A stretch of 64,000 bases of DNA from Nonomuraea guangzhouensis (GCF_019396345.1 NZ_JAHKRM010000008.1:62001-126000), one strand, 5' to 3'. Positions 23,251 through 34,310 are shown, numbered from the stretch's first letter. Program-made: numbers and translations. The notes: generated by a model not told the origin, from the sequence alone.

Positions 23251-24191
23251 CCGTCCAACCCCATATGGAGCCGCACGCGGAGTGTTCCGTCCTCAGCCCG
23301 TAGGTCGACGAAGTCGCAGAGCTGACGGCTGATCCAGAGCCCGTATCCTCGAGAGGATTCGGGCTCTGGTGGTATGTAGCCCGGCAAGGGGTCATCGAGC
23401 GCGCCGCCCGGGTCGGCGATCTCGCAGACCATCTCCCCTCCGCTCACCCACATCCTGATCAGGCCGTGGCCGGCGCCGTGCTCGACGCTGTTCGCGGCGA
23501 TCTCGGAGACGCTGAGCACCAGGGAGCCGATGAGGTTGACGTCCATCCCCGCGGCGCTGGCGTAGTCGCGGACCCGGTGCCTGAGCCCCTTGATCTGCTG
23601 CGCGGTGAAGGTCACCGTCGCCACCTGGCCGCTCGGCGCGGGCAGCGGTGCCAGGTCGCCGTTCAGCACCAGCTCGTGCGGCTGGACGAAGTCCGGGCTG
23701 GCCGTCTCGCCGCCGGCCCCGAGCAGCAGGGGGTGAATCACCGGCTGATACTCCAGCACCGGCGCCGGGACCGTCCGTGGGTCGTAGAGGCACAGGACGA
23801 CGGCCCTGGCGTCCTCCAAGGCGGCGTTCAGCACCGACTCGTAGCGGATCCACTCGCGTATCTCGCGCTCGCTGCGGTCGGGCCAGGTGGCCTCGCCGAC
23901 GACGAGCGTGCGCCGTCCCCGGGTGTACTCGTGGTAGGCGGCCAGCGTGCGGTGCGGGTGGTGGTACCAGGTGCGGGAGTCCCTGCGGTCGATCTGCCCG
24001 GCCTCGTCGCCGAGCGCCTCTTCGAGCAGCCGGAGCCTGCCGGCCGAGGTCACCACGAGGACCCGCCTGTCGTCGGCGAGCGCCGCGCGCACGCGGGGCA
24101 CGATCAGTGCGAGAAAGGCGTCATCCGAGTCGTACGGCACCGCGACGTGCTTGAACGGCTCGGGGGCTGGAGGTGCCCGATCGGGGCGCAC
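23247..24191 (-). CDS. MEDS-domain/HATPase regulator (RsbA/RsbW-like anti-sigma family)
   Basis: The N-terminal half (residues ~14-175: HVAVPYDSDDAFLALIVPRV, RTLVVGEATWPDRS) resembles the MEDS sensory domain. The C-terminal half is a Bergerat-fold ATPase: VLSVSEIAANSVEHGAG has the N-box Asn, CEIADPGGALDD is the G1 box and RGYGLWISRQLCD the G2 box. This architecture is common in Streptomyces-type genomes as putative anti-sigma or serine kinase proteins. GTG 24191 is the start. The stop overlaps the sigma gene stop in the shared sequence CTAG, so the genes converge; a functional link is not shown. Confidence 0.8.
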   Translation of the reverse strand: MRPDRAPPAPEPFKHVAVPYDSDDAFLALIVPRVRAALADDRRVLVVTSAGRLRLLEEALGDEAGQIDRRDSRTWYHHPHRTLAAYHEYTRGRRTLVVGEATWPDRSEREIREWIRYESVLNAALEDARAVVLCLYDPRTVPAPVLEYQPVIHPLLLGAGGETASPDFVQPHELVLNGDLAPLPAPSGQVATVTFTAQQIKGLRHRVRDYASAAGMDVNLIGSLVLSVSEIAANSVEHGAGHGLIRMWVSGGEMVCEIADPGGALDDPLPGYIPPEPESSRGYGLWISRQLCDFVDLRAEDGTLRVRLHMGLDG

Positions 24192-24280
24192 GGCCGAAAC
24201 GTAACAATTGCTTGCAATCTACGCAACGGCTGCGAGCGCCCCCGCGCCCGACGGTGGAATCGGCGCGCCAACCGGCCGCG

Positions 24281-25114
24281 TCAGGCGACGGCGATGAGCG
24301 CGACCGCGCCGAGCGCGCACGCGACGCCCGCCACCTGGATCGTGTGCAGCCGCTCCCCGAGCACCCGCCTGGCCAGCAGCAGCGTGCTCGCCGGGTAGAG
24401 GGACACCAGCACCGCCACCAGGCTCAGCAGGCCCTCCTGCTTGGCCAGCAGGTACAGCACGTTGGCCAGCATGTCGAGCACGCCCGCCGCAACGATGATG
24501 TGCAGCGACCCCCCGCCCGGCTTGAGCGTGCGCCGCGTCGCCACCGCGAGGAGCACCACCAGCGCCACCGAGGAGAGCCTGGCCCCCACCAGGGGCCACA
24601 GCCCGCCCTCGACGGGAGCCAGGGCGAGCAGGATGAAGAAGCCGCCGAACCCGGCCCCAGCGGCCAGGGCGATGAGCACCGAACCCGCCGAGCCGCCCTT
24701 CCCGTCGGAGCTGCCCTGGCTGACCAGGAGTACGGCACCGAGGGCCAGGGCCACCCCGACCAGCGCCACGGGCTGGGGGCGCTCGCCGGTCGCCAGACCG
24801 TACATGACGGGGAGCGCCGCCGAGGTGACCGCGGTCGTGGGCGCCACCACCGACATGACGCCGGTGGCGAGCGCCCGGTAGAAGAGCACCAGCCCGGTGG
24901 CACCCGCCACGCCCGCGCCCAGCCCCCAGAGCATCGCCCCGGCACTGAGCCGGCCGGGGAGCAGGGGGAGCAGGGCGAGGATCACGCCCAGGCCGGCGAG
25001 CTGCGACAGCGCCACGACCGAGAACACGCGCGATCGCCGGGTGGCCAGGCCGCCGAAGAAGTCAGCCGTCCCGTACACCATCGCGCAGGCCGTCGCGAGG
25101 ATCACCGCAGTCAC
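24281..25114 (-). CDS. EamA/DMT-family transporter
   Basis: A 277-aa membrane protein with about ten hydrophobic helices arranged as two EamA repeats. The first includes GTADFFGGLATRR and FYRALATGVMSVVAPTTAVT; the second ends LYPASTLLLARRVLGERL. This is the drug/metabolite transporter superfamily, usually exporters of amino acids or metabolites; substrate unknown. GTG 25114 is the start. It is divergent from an XRE-cupin regulator across 88 bp with nested inverted repeats, so that regulator probably controls it. Confidence 0.88.
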   Translation of the reverse strand: MTAVILATACAMVYGTADFFGGLATRRSRVFSVVALSQLAGLGVILALLPLLPGRLSAGAMLWGLGAGVAGATGLVLFYRALATGVMSVVAPTTAVTSAALPVMYGLATGERPQPVALVGVALALGAVLLVSQGSSDGKGGSAGSVLIALAAGAGFGGFFILLALAPVEGGLWPLVGARLSSVALVVLLAVATRRTLKPGGGSLHIIVAAGVLDMLANVLYLLAKQEGLLSLVAVLVSLYPASTLLLARRVLGERLHTIQVAGVACALGAVALIAVA

Positions 25115-25136
25115 ATTCCACCGTCCAGTCCATCAG

Positions 25137-25200
25137 AGTGAACTCCTAGTACAACACAATAGGTGCAATACACTGCAAATCAAATTCACTAGACTGCACC
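25137..25200. promoter_or_regulatory. Divergent promoter/operator region with nested inverted repeats
   Basis: AGTGAA (25137-25142) mirrors TTCACT (25185-25190), and GGTGCA (25162-25167) mirrors TGCACC (25195-25200). A third TGCA lies between. The stretch is AT-rich and fills the gap between the EamA exporter and the XRE-cupin gene, the natural place for autoregulation. Confidence 0.45.
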
Positions 25201-25202
25201 GC

Positions 25203-25778
25203 ATGGAGGATCCGGAGACGATCACGCAGGCCATCGCCAACAACGTGCGCGCCCAGCGCGCGCACCGCGGGCTCACGCTCGACGCGCTGGCCGCCAGGTC
25301 GGGAGTGAGCAGGGGCATGCTGGTCCAGGTCGAGCAGGGCCGGACCAACCCCAGTGTGTCCACGCTCACCCGGATCGCCTCCGCGCTCGGCGTGACCGTG
25401 GCCAGGCTCGTGGAGGTCTCCGACGTGCCGGTGGTGCGGATCGTCGACAAGGCGGACGTGGTCACCTTCGACCAGGGCGAGGTGCAGGCGAAGCTGCTCG
25501 TCGGGGCCGACGCGCCGATGATCCTCGAACTGTGGGACTGGCGGCTGGGGCCCGGCCAGCACCACGACGGCGACGCCCACCCGCCGGGCACCCGCGAGAT
25601 GCTGACCGTCCTGGCGGGCGAGCTGACGCTCACGGTGTACGGCAGGAGCTACGTGGTCAAGACCGACGCCGCCGTGCTCTTCACCGCGGACAGACCCCAT
25701 CGCTACGCCAACCAGGGGCAGGAGGAGCTCCGGCTGGTCATGGTCGTGGCCGAGCCCCGAGAGGCGCCCGACCAATAA
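25203..25778 (+). CDS. XRE-family transcriptional regulator with C-terminal cupin
   Basis: The protein is 191 aa. Residues ~8-65 are a helix-turn-helix of Cro/CI type: RGLTLDALAARSGVSRGMLV and NPSVSTLTRIASALGV. Residues ~110-185 are a cupin sensor domain: GDAHPPGTREMLTVLAGELT and VLFTADRPHRYANQG supply the metal- or ligand-binding His/Glu pattern. Members usually control an adjacent transporter or catabolic gene in response to a small molecule. ATG 25203 fixes the N-terminus; the open frame begins further upstream inside the operator. Confidence 0.88.
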   Translation: MEDPETITQAIANNVRAQRAHRGLTLDALAARSGVSRGMLVQVEQGRTNPSVSTLTRIASALGVTVARLVEVSDVPVVRIVDKADVVTFDQGEVQAKLLVGADAPMILELWDWRLGPGQHHDGDAHPPGTREMLTVLAGELTLTVYGRSYVVKTDAAVLFTADRPHRYANQGQEELRLVMVVAEPREAPDQ

Positions 25779-25898
25779 CGCCGAACGCCCTCCGGATCAC
25801 CTTCTGGAGTTTCATGATTACTCCATGTCCTTGACGGCTGAGGCCGGATGGTGGGTACATCCCGGTGTGTGCGACGAAACGTCAGCTGGGGGTGGCGC

Positions 25899-26204
25899 GT
25901 GACCGAGGGGCGCACGGCGACGGAGAAGCTTCACGCGGAGCTGCACGGCCTCGGTGTCACCAGCGCCTACGAGATAGGCGACGACGCCACCGTCGCGGTG
26001 TGGATCGGCCTGGTCGTGCACTACAGGGACGGGTTTTACCGCTGGCAGGAAGGGGCGGTGCGACGTCGGCATTTGGGTACGGATCCGGTCGGTTGCGCTA
26101 TACGCGTGGCGCGTCGCTACACCGAACTCCAGGCGGATATCCCACTGTGGTGGGACGACCTGGCCAAGGAGTTGCGGGGGAATCCGGCGCAGGAATATCC
26201 GTAA
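25899..26204 (+). CDS. Hypothetical protein (101 aa)
   Basis: I do not recognise a family. Start GTG 25899 follows GGGGGTGG, giving VTEGRTATEKLHAELHGLGV. The protein is soluble, with several tryptophans (VAVWIGLVVHYRDGFYRWQE, IPLWWDDLAKEL) and a basic centre. Such short proteins with a WIGL/FYRW core are frequent in actinomycetes. The gene ends 26 bp before the deacetylase start, so the two may be co-transcribed. Confidence 0.65.
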   Translation: MTEGRTATEKLHAELHGLGVTSAYEIGDDATVAVWIGLVVHYRDGFYRWQEGAVRRRHLGTDPVGCAIRVARRYTELQADIPLWWDDLAKELRGNPAQEYP

Positions 26205-26230
26205 CCCCGCCGGACGCTCTCGGGGGCGGC

Positions 26231-27004
26231 ATGCGGGCCTGGGCTCTGTCGCTGGCACTGCTGATCATGGCGGGATGCGGCACCCAGCCGGTGATCCATC
26301 CTCAGCTGGCTCGCCCCCCGGCGCCCATCGACCCCAAGTCGCTGGCCAAGCGGCTGGCGGCCATGCAGCCCGGCTGGCCGGTCGCCCGCAGGGTCGACTG
26401 CAGGCACCAGAAGTGCGTCGCGCTCACCTTCGACGACGGGCCCGGCCCCTACACCGGCAAGCTGCTCGACCTGCTGCGCGCCCGGCAGGTCAGGGCCACG
26501 TTCTTCGTCCTGGGGCAGATGGTCGCCGCCGACCGGGGCGGCCACCTGGTGCGCCGCATCGTGGCCGACGGGCATGAGCTCGGCAACCACTCGTGGAACC
26601 ATCCGCCGCTCACCGGATTGGCGGACCGGAGGCTGCGCTTCCAGCTGAAGCAGACGAACGAGCTGGTGGAGCGGGTGACCGGGGTCCGCATGCGGATGAT
26701 GCGCCCGCCGTACGGCGCGACGAACCGCCGGGTGGCCGACGAAGCGGGGCGCGAGGGGCTGGCGCAGATCCTGTGGAGCATCGACACCCTGGACTGGCAC
26801 GACCCGGTGCCCGCCATCGTGGCCAGGCGGGCGAGCAGGGCGCGGGCGGGGGCGATCGTGCTGATGCACGACGTCCACCGGACCACCGTCCAGGCCGTCC
26901 CGACCCTGCTCAATGTGCTGGAGAAGAAGGGCTGCACGCCGGTGACCATCTCGGAGCTGTACGGCAGGACGCCCCAACCGGGCCGGACGTACATGGGCCG
27001 ATGA
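26231..27004 (+). CDS. Polysaccharide deacetylase lipoprotein (NodB domain, carbohydrate esterase 4)
   Basis: A secreted, membrane-anchored deacetylase of 257 aa. The signal peptide ends in the lipobox IMAGC with Cys16. NodB motifs: TFDDGPGPYTG at residues 66-76 (catalytic base and metal Asp), GNHSWNHP at 118-125 (metal His120 and His124), and RPPYGATNRRV (motif 3). SIDTLDWHDP and IVLMHDVHRTT are motifs 4 and 5. All metal and catalytic positions are present. Likely acts on peptidoglycan or another N-acetylated wall polymer. Confidence 0.92.
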   Translation: MRAWALSLALLIMAGCGTQPVIHPQLARPPAPIDPKSLAKRLAAMQPGWPVARRVDCRHQKCVALTFDDGPGPYTGKLLDLLRARQVRATFFVLGQMVAADRGGHLVRRIVADGHELGNHSWNHPPLTGLADRRLRFQLKQTNELVERVTGVRMRMMRPPYGATNRRVADEAGREGLAQILWSIDTLDWHDPVPAIVARRASRARAGAIVLMHDVHRTTVQAVPTLLNVLEKKGCTPVTISELYGRTPQPGRTYMGR

Positions 27005-27049
27005 ACGGTCCCGCGTAAACCGTCGTCCGGCCGTGGCACTCTTGAGTGC

Positions 27050-27700
27050 ATGGGGTTCACCGGTTTTCCCGACGAGGCTTTCCTGTTCTACGAGGGCCTT
27101 GAGGCGGACAACAGCAAGACGTACTTCACCCGGCACAAGCACCTCTACGAGGAGGCGGTGCGGGCGCCGATGCTCGCCCTCACCGGTGAGCTGGCCGCCG
27201 AGTTCGGGGAGGCCCAGCTGTTCCGCCCCTACCGCGACGTCCGCTTCGCCAAGGACAAGTCGCCCTACAAGACCCACCAGGGCGCCTTCGTGGATCTCAC
27301 GCCCGGCATCGGCCTCTACGTCCAGCTCGGCGCCGACGGCGTCTACGTGGCCGGCGGCATCTACACCCAGGCGTCCGACCAGGTGGCCCGCTACCGCGCC
27401 GCGGTCGACGAGGACCTCACGGGCAAGCCGCTGGCGGACATGGTGACGGCCCTGCTGGCCGAGGGCTACGTCATCGGCGGTGACCGGCTCAAGACCCGGC
27501 CGCGTGGCATTCCGGAGGACCATCCGCGCCTCGACCTGCTGCGCCACAGGTCCCTCTACGCGGGCCGCCAGTGGGAGCCCGAGCCGTGGGTGCACACCGC
27601 CGAGGTCCTCGGCCGCGTCCGCGACACCTGGCGTGCCTTCGGGCCCCTGGTGGACTGGCTCAGCGCCCACGTACGGGCCAGCGAGCAGCCCCGCCGCTGA
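27050..27700 (+). CDS. DUF2461-family protein
   Basis: The protein is 216 aa and soluble. FTGFPDEAFLFYEGLEADNS at the start, then FRPYRDVRFAKDKSPYKTHQG with a glycine- and tyrosine-rich VYVAGGIYTQ, are the signature of DUF2461 (TIGR02453). These proteins are widespread in bacteria and fungi and have no established function. The gene is 45 bp after the deacetylase and 10 bp before the DUF2079 gene, so the three plus-strand genes may form an operon. Confidence 0.85.
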   Translation: MGFTGFPDEAFLFYEGLEADNSKTYFTRHKHLYEEAVRAPMLALTGELAAEFGEAQLFRPYRDVRFAKDKSPYKTHQGAFVDLTPGIGLYVQLGADGVYVAGGIYTQASDQVARYRAAVDEDLTGKPLADMVTALLAEGYVIGGDRLKTRPRGIPEDHPRLDLLRHRSLYAGRQWEPEPWVHTAEVLGRVRDTWRAFGPLVDWLSAHVRASEQPRR

Positions 27701-27710
27701 CCGCCCGACC

Positions 27711-29213
27711 ATGGCAAGCGAACAGGCCGTGACGACCGTCACGGCGCCGGAGACCCCCGAGCCCGGCGGTCGGACGCGCCGCGACCGCGTCACGCTGGCG
27801 GCGATCACCGCCACGGCGGCCGCCCTCTACACCACCCTCTCCCTGACCCGGCTCGCGAACTTCAAGGCCGGTGCCTACGACCTGGTGATCTTCGACCAGG
27901 CCGTCCGCTCCTACGCGCAGTTCCGCCTGCCCATCGCCATCGTCAAGGGCGTCCACAACGGCTTCGGCCCCGACTTCTCCACCCTCGGCGATCACTGGTC
28001 GCCCATCCTGGCCCTCCTGGCCCCTCTGTACTGGCTGTTCGACGGCCCGAAGACGCTGCTGGTCGCCCAGGCGGTGCTGCTGGCCGCGGCGGCGATCCCG
28101 TTGTGGGTGTTCACCCGGCGGGCCCTCGGGCCGGGCGCCGCGCACCTGGTCGCCGTGGCCTACACGCTGTCGTGGCCCGTGGTGGAGACCGTGGCGTTCG
28201 ACTTCCACGAGGCGGCGTTCGCGCCCCTGCTCACCGCCGTGCTGCTCGAACGCCGCCAGGCGGGCAAGCGCGTCGCCGTGATACTGGCCGCCCTGGCGCT
28301 GCTGTGCGTCAAGGAGGACATGGGGCTGCTGGTCGCGGGGTTCGGGACGGTCCTGCTCGCCCAGCGCGGCTGGCGCGTCCTGGGCGGCGCGTTCGTGGTG
28401 GGCGGGGCGGCCTACACATGGCTGGCCTCGCAGGTGCTCATCCCGCTGTTCGGGGGACGGGCGGACTACTACTGGGCGTACGGCGCGCTCGGGCCGAACA
28501 TGGGGGGCGTCGCGCGCACCGCCCTGACCGATCCGCTGGCGGTGCTGGCCCAGCTCGGCAGCCCGCCGGTCAAGCTCGTCACACTGGCCCTGCTGCTCGG
28601 CGTCACGCTGATGGCGGCGCCGCTCTCACCGCTGCTGATCATGGCGGTTCCGCTGCTCGCAGAGAGGATGCTGGCCAGTTCGTTCCCCAATTGGTGGGTG
28701 CCGGGCTACCACTACAACGCCTTCATCGTGGTGGTGGTCTTCGCGGCGGGCGTCGACGGCGTCCAGCGGCTGCGTTCCCGCGGCGCCATCGGCGGGGACC
28801 GGCTGCCGCGGGTCTGGGCCTTGGGGGTGGCCGGCGTCGCCCTGGCCTCCGTGCCGTTCTTCTCCCTGGCCGGCCTCGCCGACCCCGGCTCCTACCAGCA
28901 CGACGCCCGGGAGCGGGCCGCGGCCGCCGCCGTCGCCGTGGTGCCCGACGGGGTGCTCGTGGAGGCGGCCAACAACCTGGCGCCGGCCCTGTCCGGGCGG
29001 AGCAGGGTGCTGCTGTGGGACCGTACGCACCGTGGGGCCCCATGGATCGTGGCCGACGTGGGGCGGCGGATCTTCCCGTTCGCGAACGTGACCGAACAGC
29101 AGGACCGCGTCCGGTTCCTGGTCGGCAGCGGCTACCAGGTCCGGTTCTCCCAGAACGGCTACGTGGTCCTGGCGGCTACGGGGAGTCCGACGACGACACC
29201 TGGTCTCCCTTGA
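27711..29213 (+). CDS. DUF2079-family membrane protein
   Basis: A 500-aa integral membrane protein with about ten to twelve helices. LANFKAGAYDLVIFDQAVRS and FSTLGDHWSPILALLAPLYW are the conserved DUF2079 start (Asp-rich loop after the first helix). A soluble C-terminal segment follows (VPDGVLVEAANNLAPALSGR). The layout resembles GT-C glycosyltransferases, so a lipid-linked sugar transfer role is possible but unproven. ATG 27711 follows the DUF2461 stop by 10 bp. Its last 38 bp overlap the end of the opposing membrane-protein gene. Confidence 0.8.
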   Translation: MASEQAVTTVTAPETPEPGGRTRRDRVTLAAITATAAALYTTLSLTRLANFKAGAYDLVIFDQAVRSYAQFRLPIAIVKGVHNGFGPDFSTLGDHWSPILALLAPLYWLFDGPKTLLVAQAVLLAAAAIPLWVFTRRALGPGAAHLVAVAYTLSWPVVETVAFDFHEAAFAPLLTAVLLERRQAGKRVAVILAALALLCVKEDMGLLVAGFGTVLLAQRGWRVLGGAFVVGGAAYTWLASQVLIPLFGGRADYYWAYGALGPNMGGVARTALTDPLAVLAQLGSPPVKLVTLALLLGVTLMAAPLSPLLIMAVPLLAERMLASSFPNWWVPGYHYNAFIVVVVFAAGVDGVQRLRSRGAIGGDRLPRVWALGVAGVALASVPFFSLAGLADPGSYQHDARERAAAAAVAVVPDGVLVEAANNLAPALSGRSRVLLWDRTHRGAPWIVADVGRRIFPFANVTEQQDRVRFLVGSGYQVRFSQNGYVVLAATGSPTTTPGLP

Positions 29214-31710
29214 GGATGCGGTCCACGGTCTGGCCCGCCGCCGACGTCGCCGCCGTGGTGCCCGCCGCGATGACGACGGCCAGCAGCGGCGTGGCCAGGC
29301 TGCGTACGCTGCGGATGTTGCGCACCCGCGCCCACGGCTCCCCGGCCAGATGCATGATGCGCCACTCCCAGTACAACCCGAGCCCGATGCAGACCAGCGC
29401 CACCTCGCCCACCACGATGGCCGTGACCTGCACCTTGTCCGCCACCCCGACGTCCGGCTCGAACAGCGTCGGCAGGTACGCCGACAGCTCCGTGACCAAC
29501 GCCGCCGCCATCAGGTGGAGCGCCTTGGTCATCGGCTGGGTGCCCCGGATACGCGGATAGAAATACCCGAACAGGAATCCGAAGGCGGGCAGGGTGAGCA
29601 GGTAACGGGAGTCGAACACGAAGCTGCTCAGGTCGGCCCCCGACGGCCAGCCGAACACGAGCACGAAAGGCGTGCTCAGCAGCAGGCTGATCACGAACGC
29701 GTGCACCCCGTTGTGCCAGGGCGTGCAGCCGGCGGCGGTGGCGAGGGCCGTCTCGGGGTGCCGCCCGTGCTCGTGCAGCGCGGCTTCCAGTTCGAGCCGC
29801 TGCGTGTCGAACTCGGCCATCGACAGCTCGCCGGCGCCCAGCTTGCCCCGGCCGATGCGATAGAGCTCCTGCTCGGAGATGAGCAGCAGCCGCTTGTGCA
29901 GGGCGGCCCTGACCAGTTGCCGGTGCTCCTCGGCGGAGGTGGGCTCGACGACGGCCGGGTGGGGGCGTACGAGCAGCCAGCGGGCCGTCACCCAGGCGGC
30001 GATCGAGGTGATCGACAGCTGGGGCAGCGCCACGTTGACGGCGGTGAACGTGGTGCTGCCCCGCGGGGTGAGATAGAGCACCATCAGGCAGACGATCACC
30101 GTGGCGTGCGTCGCCGGGTGGTCGAGCGCGGCCAGCGAGCCGCCGAGCCGCCTGAGCCGGAGCACCAGCAGCGCGAACGCCAGCAGCAACAGCCCGAGCA
30201 CGCCGCGTACGAGCGGGTCGAGTGGCAGGATGCCGATCATCGGTAGGTTCGACGAGCTCGTCGAGGGCATGTCCCACGAGCCGGCGTCCAGCCACTCCGT
30301 CGGCCACCTCTGCACCAGCAGGCTCACGAGCAGCGCGCCCACGACCGCCGTGCGGGTCCACGTCTTGGTGGCCACCGCGATGGCGGCGATCGGGATCATC
30401 GCCCAGCCGAGGGCCAGCACCAGCCGGATGCTGTCCGGCGGGTACACCCCGGTCAGCAGCGCCCGGCCCCACAGCGCCAGCGCCAGCAGGCCGATCGCCG
30501 CCTCGGCCGCCAGCACCGCCAGCCGGACGATCACCACGCGGACCCCCAGGTCCACGCTGAACACCACCGCCGCCGCCGCGGCCGCCACGGCCGCGACCAC
30601 GGCGCCGATGAGCAGTGTCTGGCCGGGCAACTGCTGATGCAGCCACGACCAGGACAGCATGCCGATGCCGACGAGGCAGCCGAGCCCGGTCACGACGAGC
30701 ATGTCGCGGGTGGTCCACGGCGGGCTGGTCGGCAGGGCCCGGCTCGCGTGCCGCGCCGTGAGCGCCGGCACCGCGAGGAACAGGGCCACGTACGCCAGGG
30801 GCCGCCAGCTCGGCGCCAGGAGCGGGAGGAACACCAGGGGCGCGATCAGGACGAGCCCCAGGACGAGCTCACGGTTGTGCAGCCGGTTCCACCAGGCCAT
30901 GCCGAGCGAGCGCGCCAGGAAGGCGACCAGCGCGATCGCGGTGAGCACGCCGAGCCCGGCCGTCCACGAGAAGTCGTTCTCCTCCATCGCGTCCGGGAAC
31001 CCGTAGGAATCCTGGGCCAGCGTCACGCGCACCAGATACGACCCGACCCTGAACTGCAGGTGGTCCGGCTCCTCCAGGTCGGGCTTGATGCTTTCGGACT
31101 GGAGCACGGTCCAAGCGCCCGGCAGCAGGCTGACCGTGCGCTGCTGCACGAGGAGCGGCTTGGCGCTGGGCGCGTTGAAGTCGAGCGTCATCAGCGCGCC
31201 GGGCGCGAACTGGCGCAGCAACGTCACTTGGAACTCGGCCGTCGTCACCCCGGCCTTCGTGGTGAGGGTCGGCGCCGGCCGGGTGGTCGGGGCCAGCACG
31301 GTGCCGTCCACCTTGATCGCCCCGAACCCCTCGTCGGTGAACCGCCGGATCCCGTCGGGGAAGCTGCTGCCCTGCCGCAGCACTTCGACCAGCTTGTCGA
31401 CCTCGTTCATGCGCAGCCGGTGCACGATGGTCACCTTGACCTGGCGCTGCCGCTCGTCGAGCCGGCCCTCGGGCACGGCGCGTAGATCACCCGGCCCGGC
31501 CCCGGCCACCTTGACCTCGGTCGTGGCCTGCCGGTCGTGATCTACGCGCGGCTCGTCGTTCGGGCCGAGCAACTCCCACGGATCGGGCACAGCGGGCTCC
31601 GCGGCCCGCGCGACCTGCGGCACGGGCCTGGCCGCCACCGTGCACCAGACAATCGCTCCCGCCGAGACCATCGCCAGCCCGAACGCGATGAACATCCGGA
31701 GCTTCCCCAC
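29176..31710 (-). CDS. Large polytopic membrane protein of unknown function (DUF6185-like)
   Basis: The protein is 844 aa. A first helix (residues 6-27) is followed by a ~210-residue probably extracellular domain rich in beta-strand pattern. Then come about sixteen hydrophobic segments from residue ~250, split by a charged cytoplasmic loop (~590-660: SEQELYRIGRGKLGAGELSM) with helical character. It looks like the DUF6185 family of streptomycete membrane proteins; that name is from memory and should be checked. There are no enzyme motifs. It ends inside the DUF2079 gene (38 bp tail-to-tail overlap). Confidence 0.75.
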   Translation of the reverse strand: MGKLRMFIAFGLAMVSAGAIVWCTVAARPVPQVARAAEPAVPDPWELLGPNDEPRVDHDRQATTEVKVAGAGPGDLRAVPEGRLDERQRQVKVTIVHRLRMNEVDKLVEVLRQGSSFPDGIRRFTDEGFGAIKVDGTVLAPTTRPAPTLTTKAGVTTAEFQVTLLRQFAPGALMTLDFNAPSAKPLLVQQRTVSLLPGAWTVLQSESIKPDLEEPDHLQFRVGSYLVRVTLAQDSYGFPDAMEENDFSWTAGLGVLTAIALVAFLARSLGMAWWNRLHNRELVLGLVLIAPLVFLPLLAPSWRPLAYVALFLAVPALTARHASRALPTSPPWTTRDMLVVTGLGCLVGIGMLSWSWLHQQLPGQTLLIGAVVAAVAAAAAAVVFSVDLGVRVVIVRLAVLAAEAAIGLLALALWGRALLTGVYPPDSIRLVLALGWAMIPIAAIAVATKTWTRTAVVGALLVSLLVQRWPTEWLDAGSWDMPSTSSSNLPMIGILPLDPLVRGVLGLLLLAFALLVLRLRRLGGSLAALDHPATHATVIVCLMVLYLTPRGSTTFTAVNVALPQLSITSIAAWVTARWLLVRPHPAVVEPTSAEEHRQLVRAALHKRLLLISEQELYRIGRGKLGAGELSMAEFDTQRLELEAALHEHGRHPETALATAAGCTPWHNGVHAFVISLLLSTPFVLVFGWPSGADLSSFVFDSRYLLTLPAFGFLFGYFYPRIRGTQPMTKALHLMAAALVTELSAYLPTLFEPDVGVADKVQVTAIVVGEVALVCIGLGLYWEWRIMHLAGEPWARVRNIRSVRSLATPLLAVVIAAGTTAATSAAGQTVDRILKGDQVSSSDSP

Positions 31711-31788
31711 AGAGTGGATGATTCACTCGCGGCGGGAGTTGTTCCATCCAGTCCGGTCACGGTGTGGTCACACCTGACGGTCAACCCA

Positions 31789-33639
<1,851 letters not shown>

Positions 33640-33697
33640 GATGACGTCTCGCTCTGTGATCGTGGGGGCGACCGCGCGAAGTCGCGGCGTTATAAGT

Positions 33698-34270
33698 CTA
33701 GTTGATCCCCTCTGATGGCAGGAGCGGGACGAGGTGACGCCTGGCGTAAGCACGGGTTTCGTCGTCGCTGTCCAGCGGTATCGCGCTGTCCGGAGTGAGC
33801 ACGAACGACAGCGCGATGCGGATGAACATCTCGGCCACCGCCTCCGCGTCCGGGGTGTCGAGGTGGGCGGCGAGATACTCCCTGGCGACCGCGAGATAGG
33901 CGCCCGCCTCCAGCGTGAGGTGCGGCAGGATCAGCTCCGGCTCGGTCGCCAGCAGCCTGCTCAGCAGCGGATGCCCGCGCACCAGGCGCAGCGTGACCAC
34001 GAACCCCTCCGTCACCCGGTCGGCCATGGTCGGCAGCGGCCCGACCGCCTGCTCGAACGCGCTCAGGAACCGGGCGAGCTCGCGCAGGATCACACCCTGG
34101 ATGAGGTCGTTCTTCCGGGAGAAGCGGCGGTAGACGGTGATCCGCGACAGGCCCGCCTGCCTGGCCACGTCGTCGACGGTCAGACGGCGCAGGCCATGCT
34201 CCAGCATCCGCGCGTAGGCCGCGTCGAGGATGCGCTCCGTGGAGGTCGCCTCGGTGGAGTCGTCCCGCAT
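33698..34270 (-). CDS. TetR-family transcriptional regulator
   Basis: The protein is 190 aa. N-terminal HTH: ERILDAAYARMLEHGLRRLT, then VDDVARQAGLSRITVYRRF and SRKNDLIQGVILREL (residues ~12-65). The C-terminal ligand/dimer domain is not recognisable. It is divergent from the first ANL-fragment gene across 101 bp containing the palindrome GTACGTAC. It could control that cassette or only itself. Confidence 0.9.
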   Translation of the reverse strand: MRDDSTEATSTERILDAAYARMLEHGLRRLTVDDVARQAGLSRITVYRRFSRKNDLIQGVILRELARFLSAFEQAVGPLPTMADRVTEGFVVTLRLVRGHPLLSRLLATEPELILPHLTLEAGAYLAVAREYLAAHLDTPDAEAVAEMFIRIALSFVLTPDSAIPLDSDDETRAYARRHLVPLLPSEGIN

Positions 34271-34310
34271 GGATCAAGACTATGGGCGGGTTCTCCCGGG
34301 CGCCGTACGT

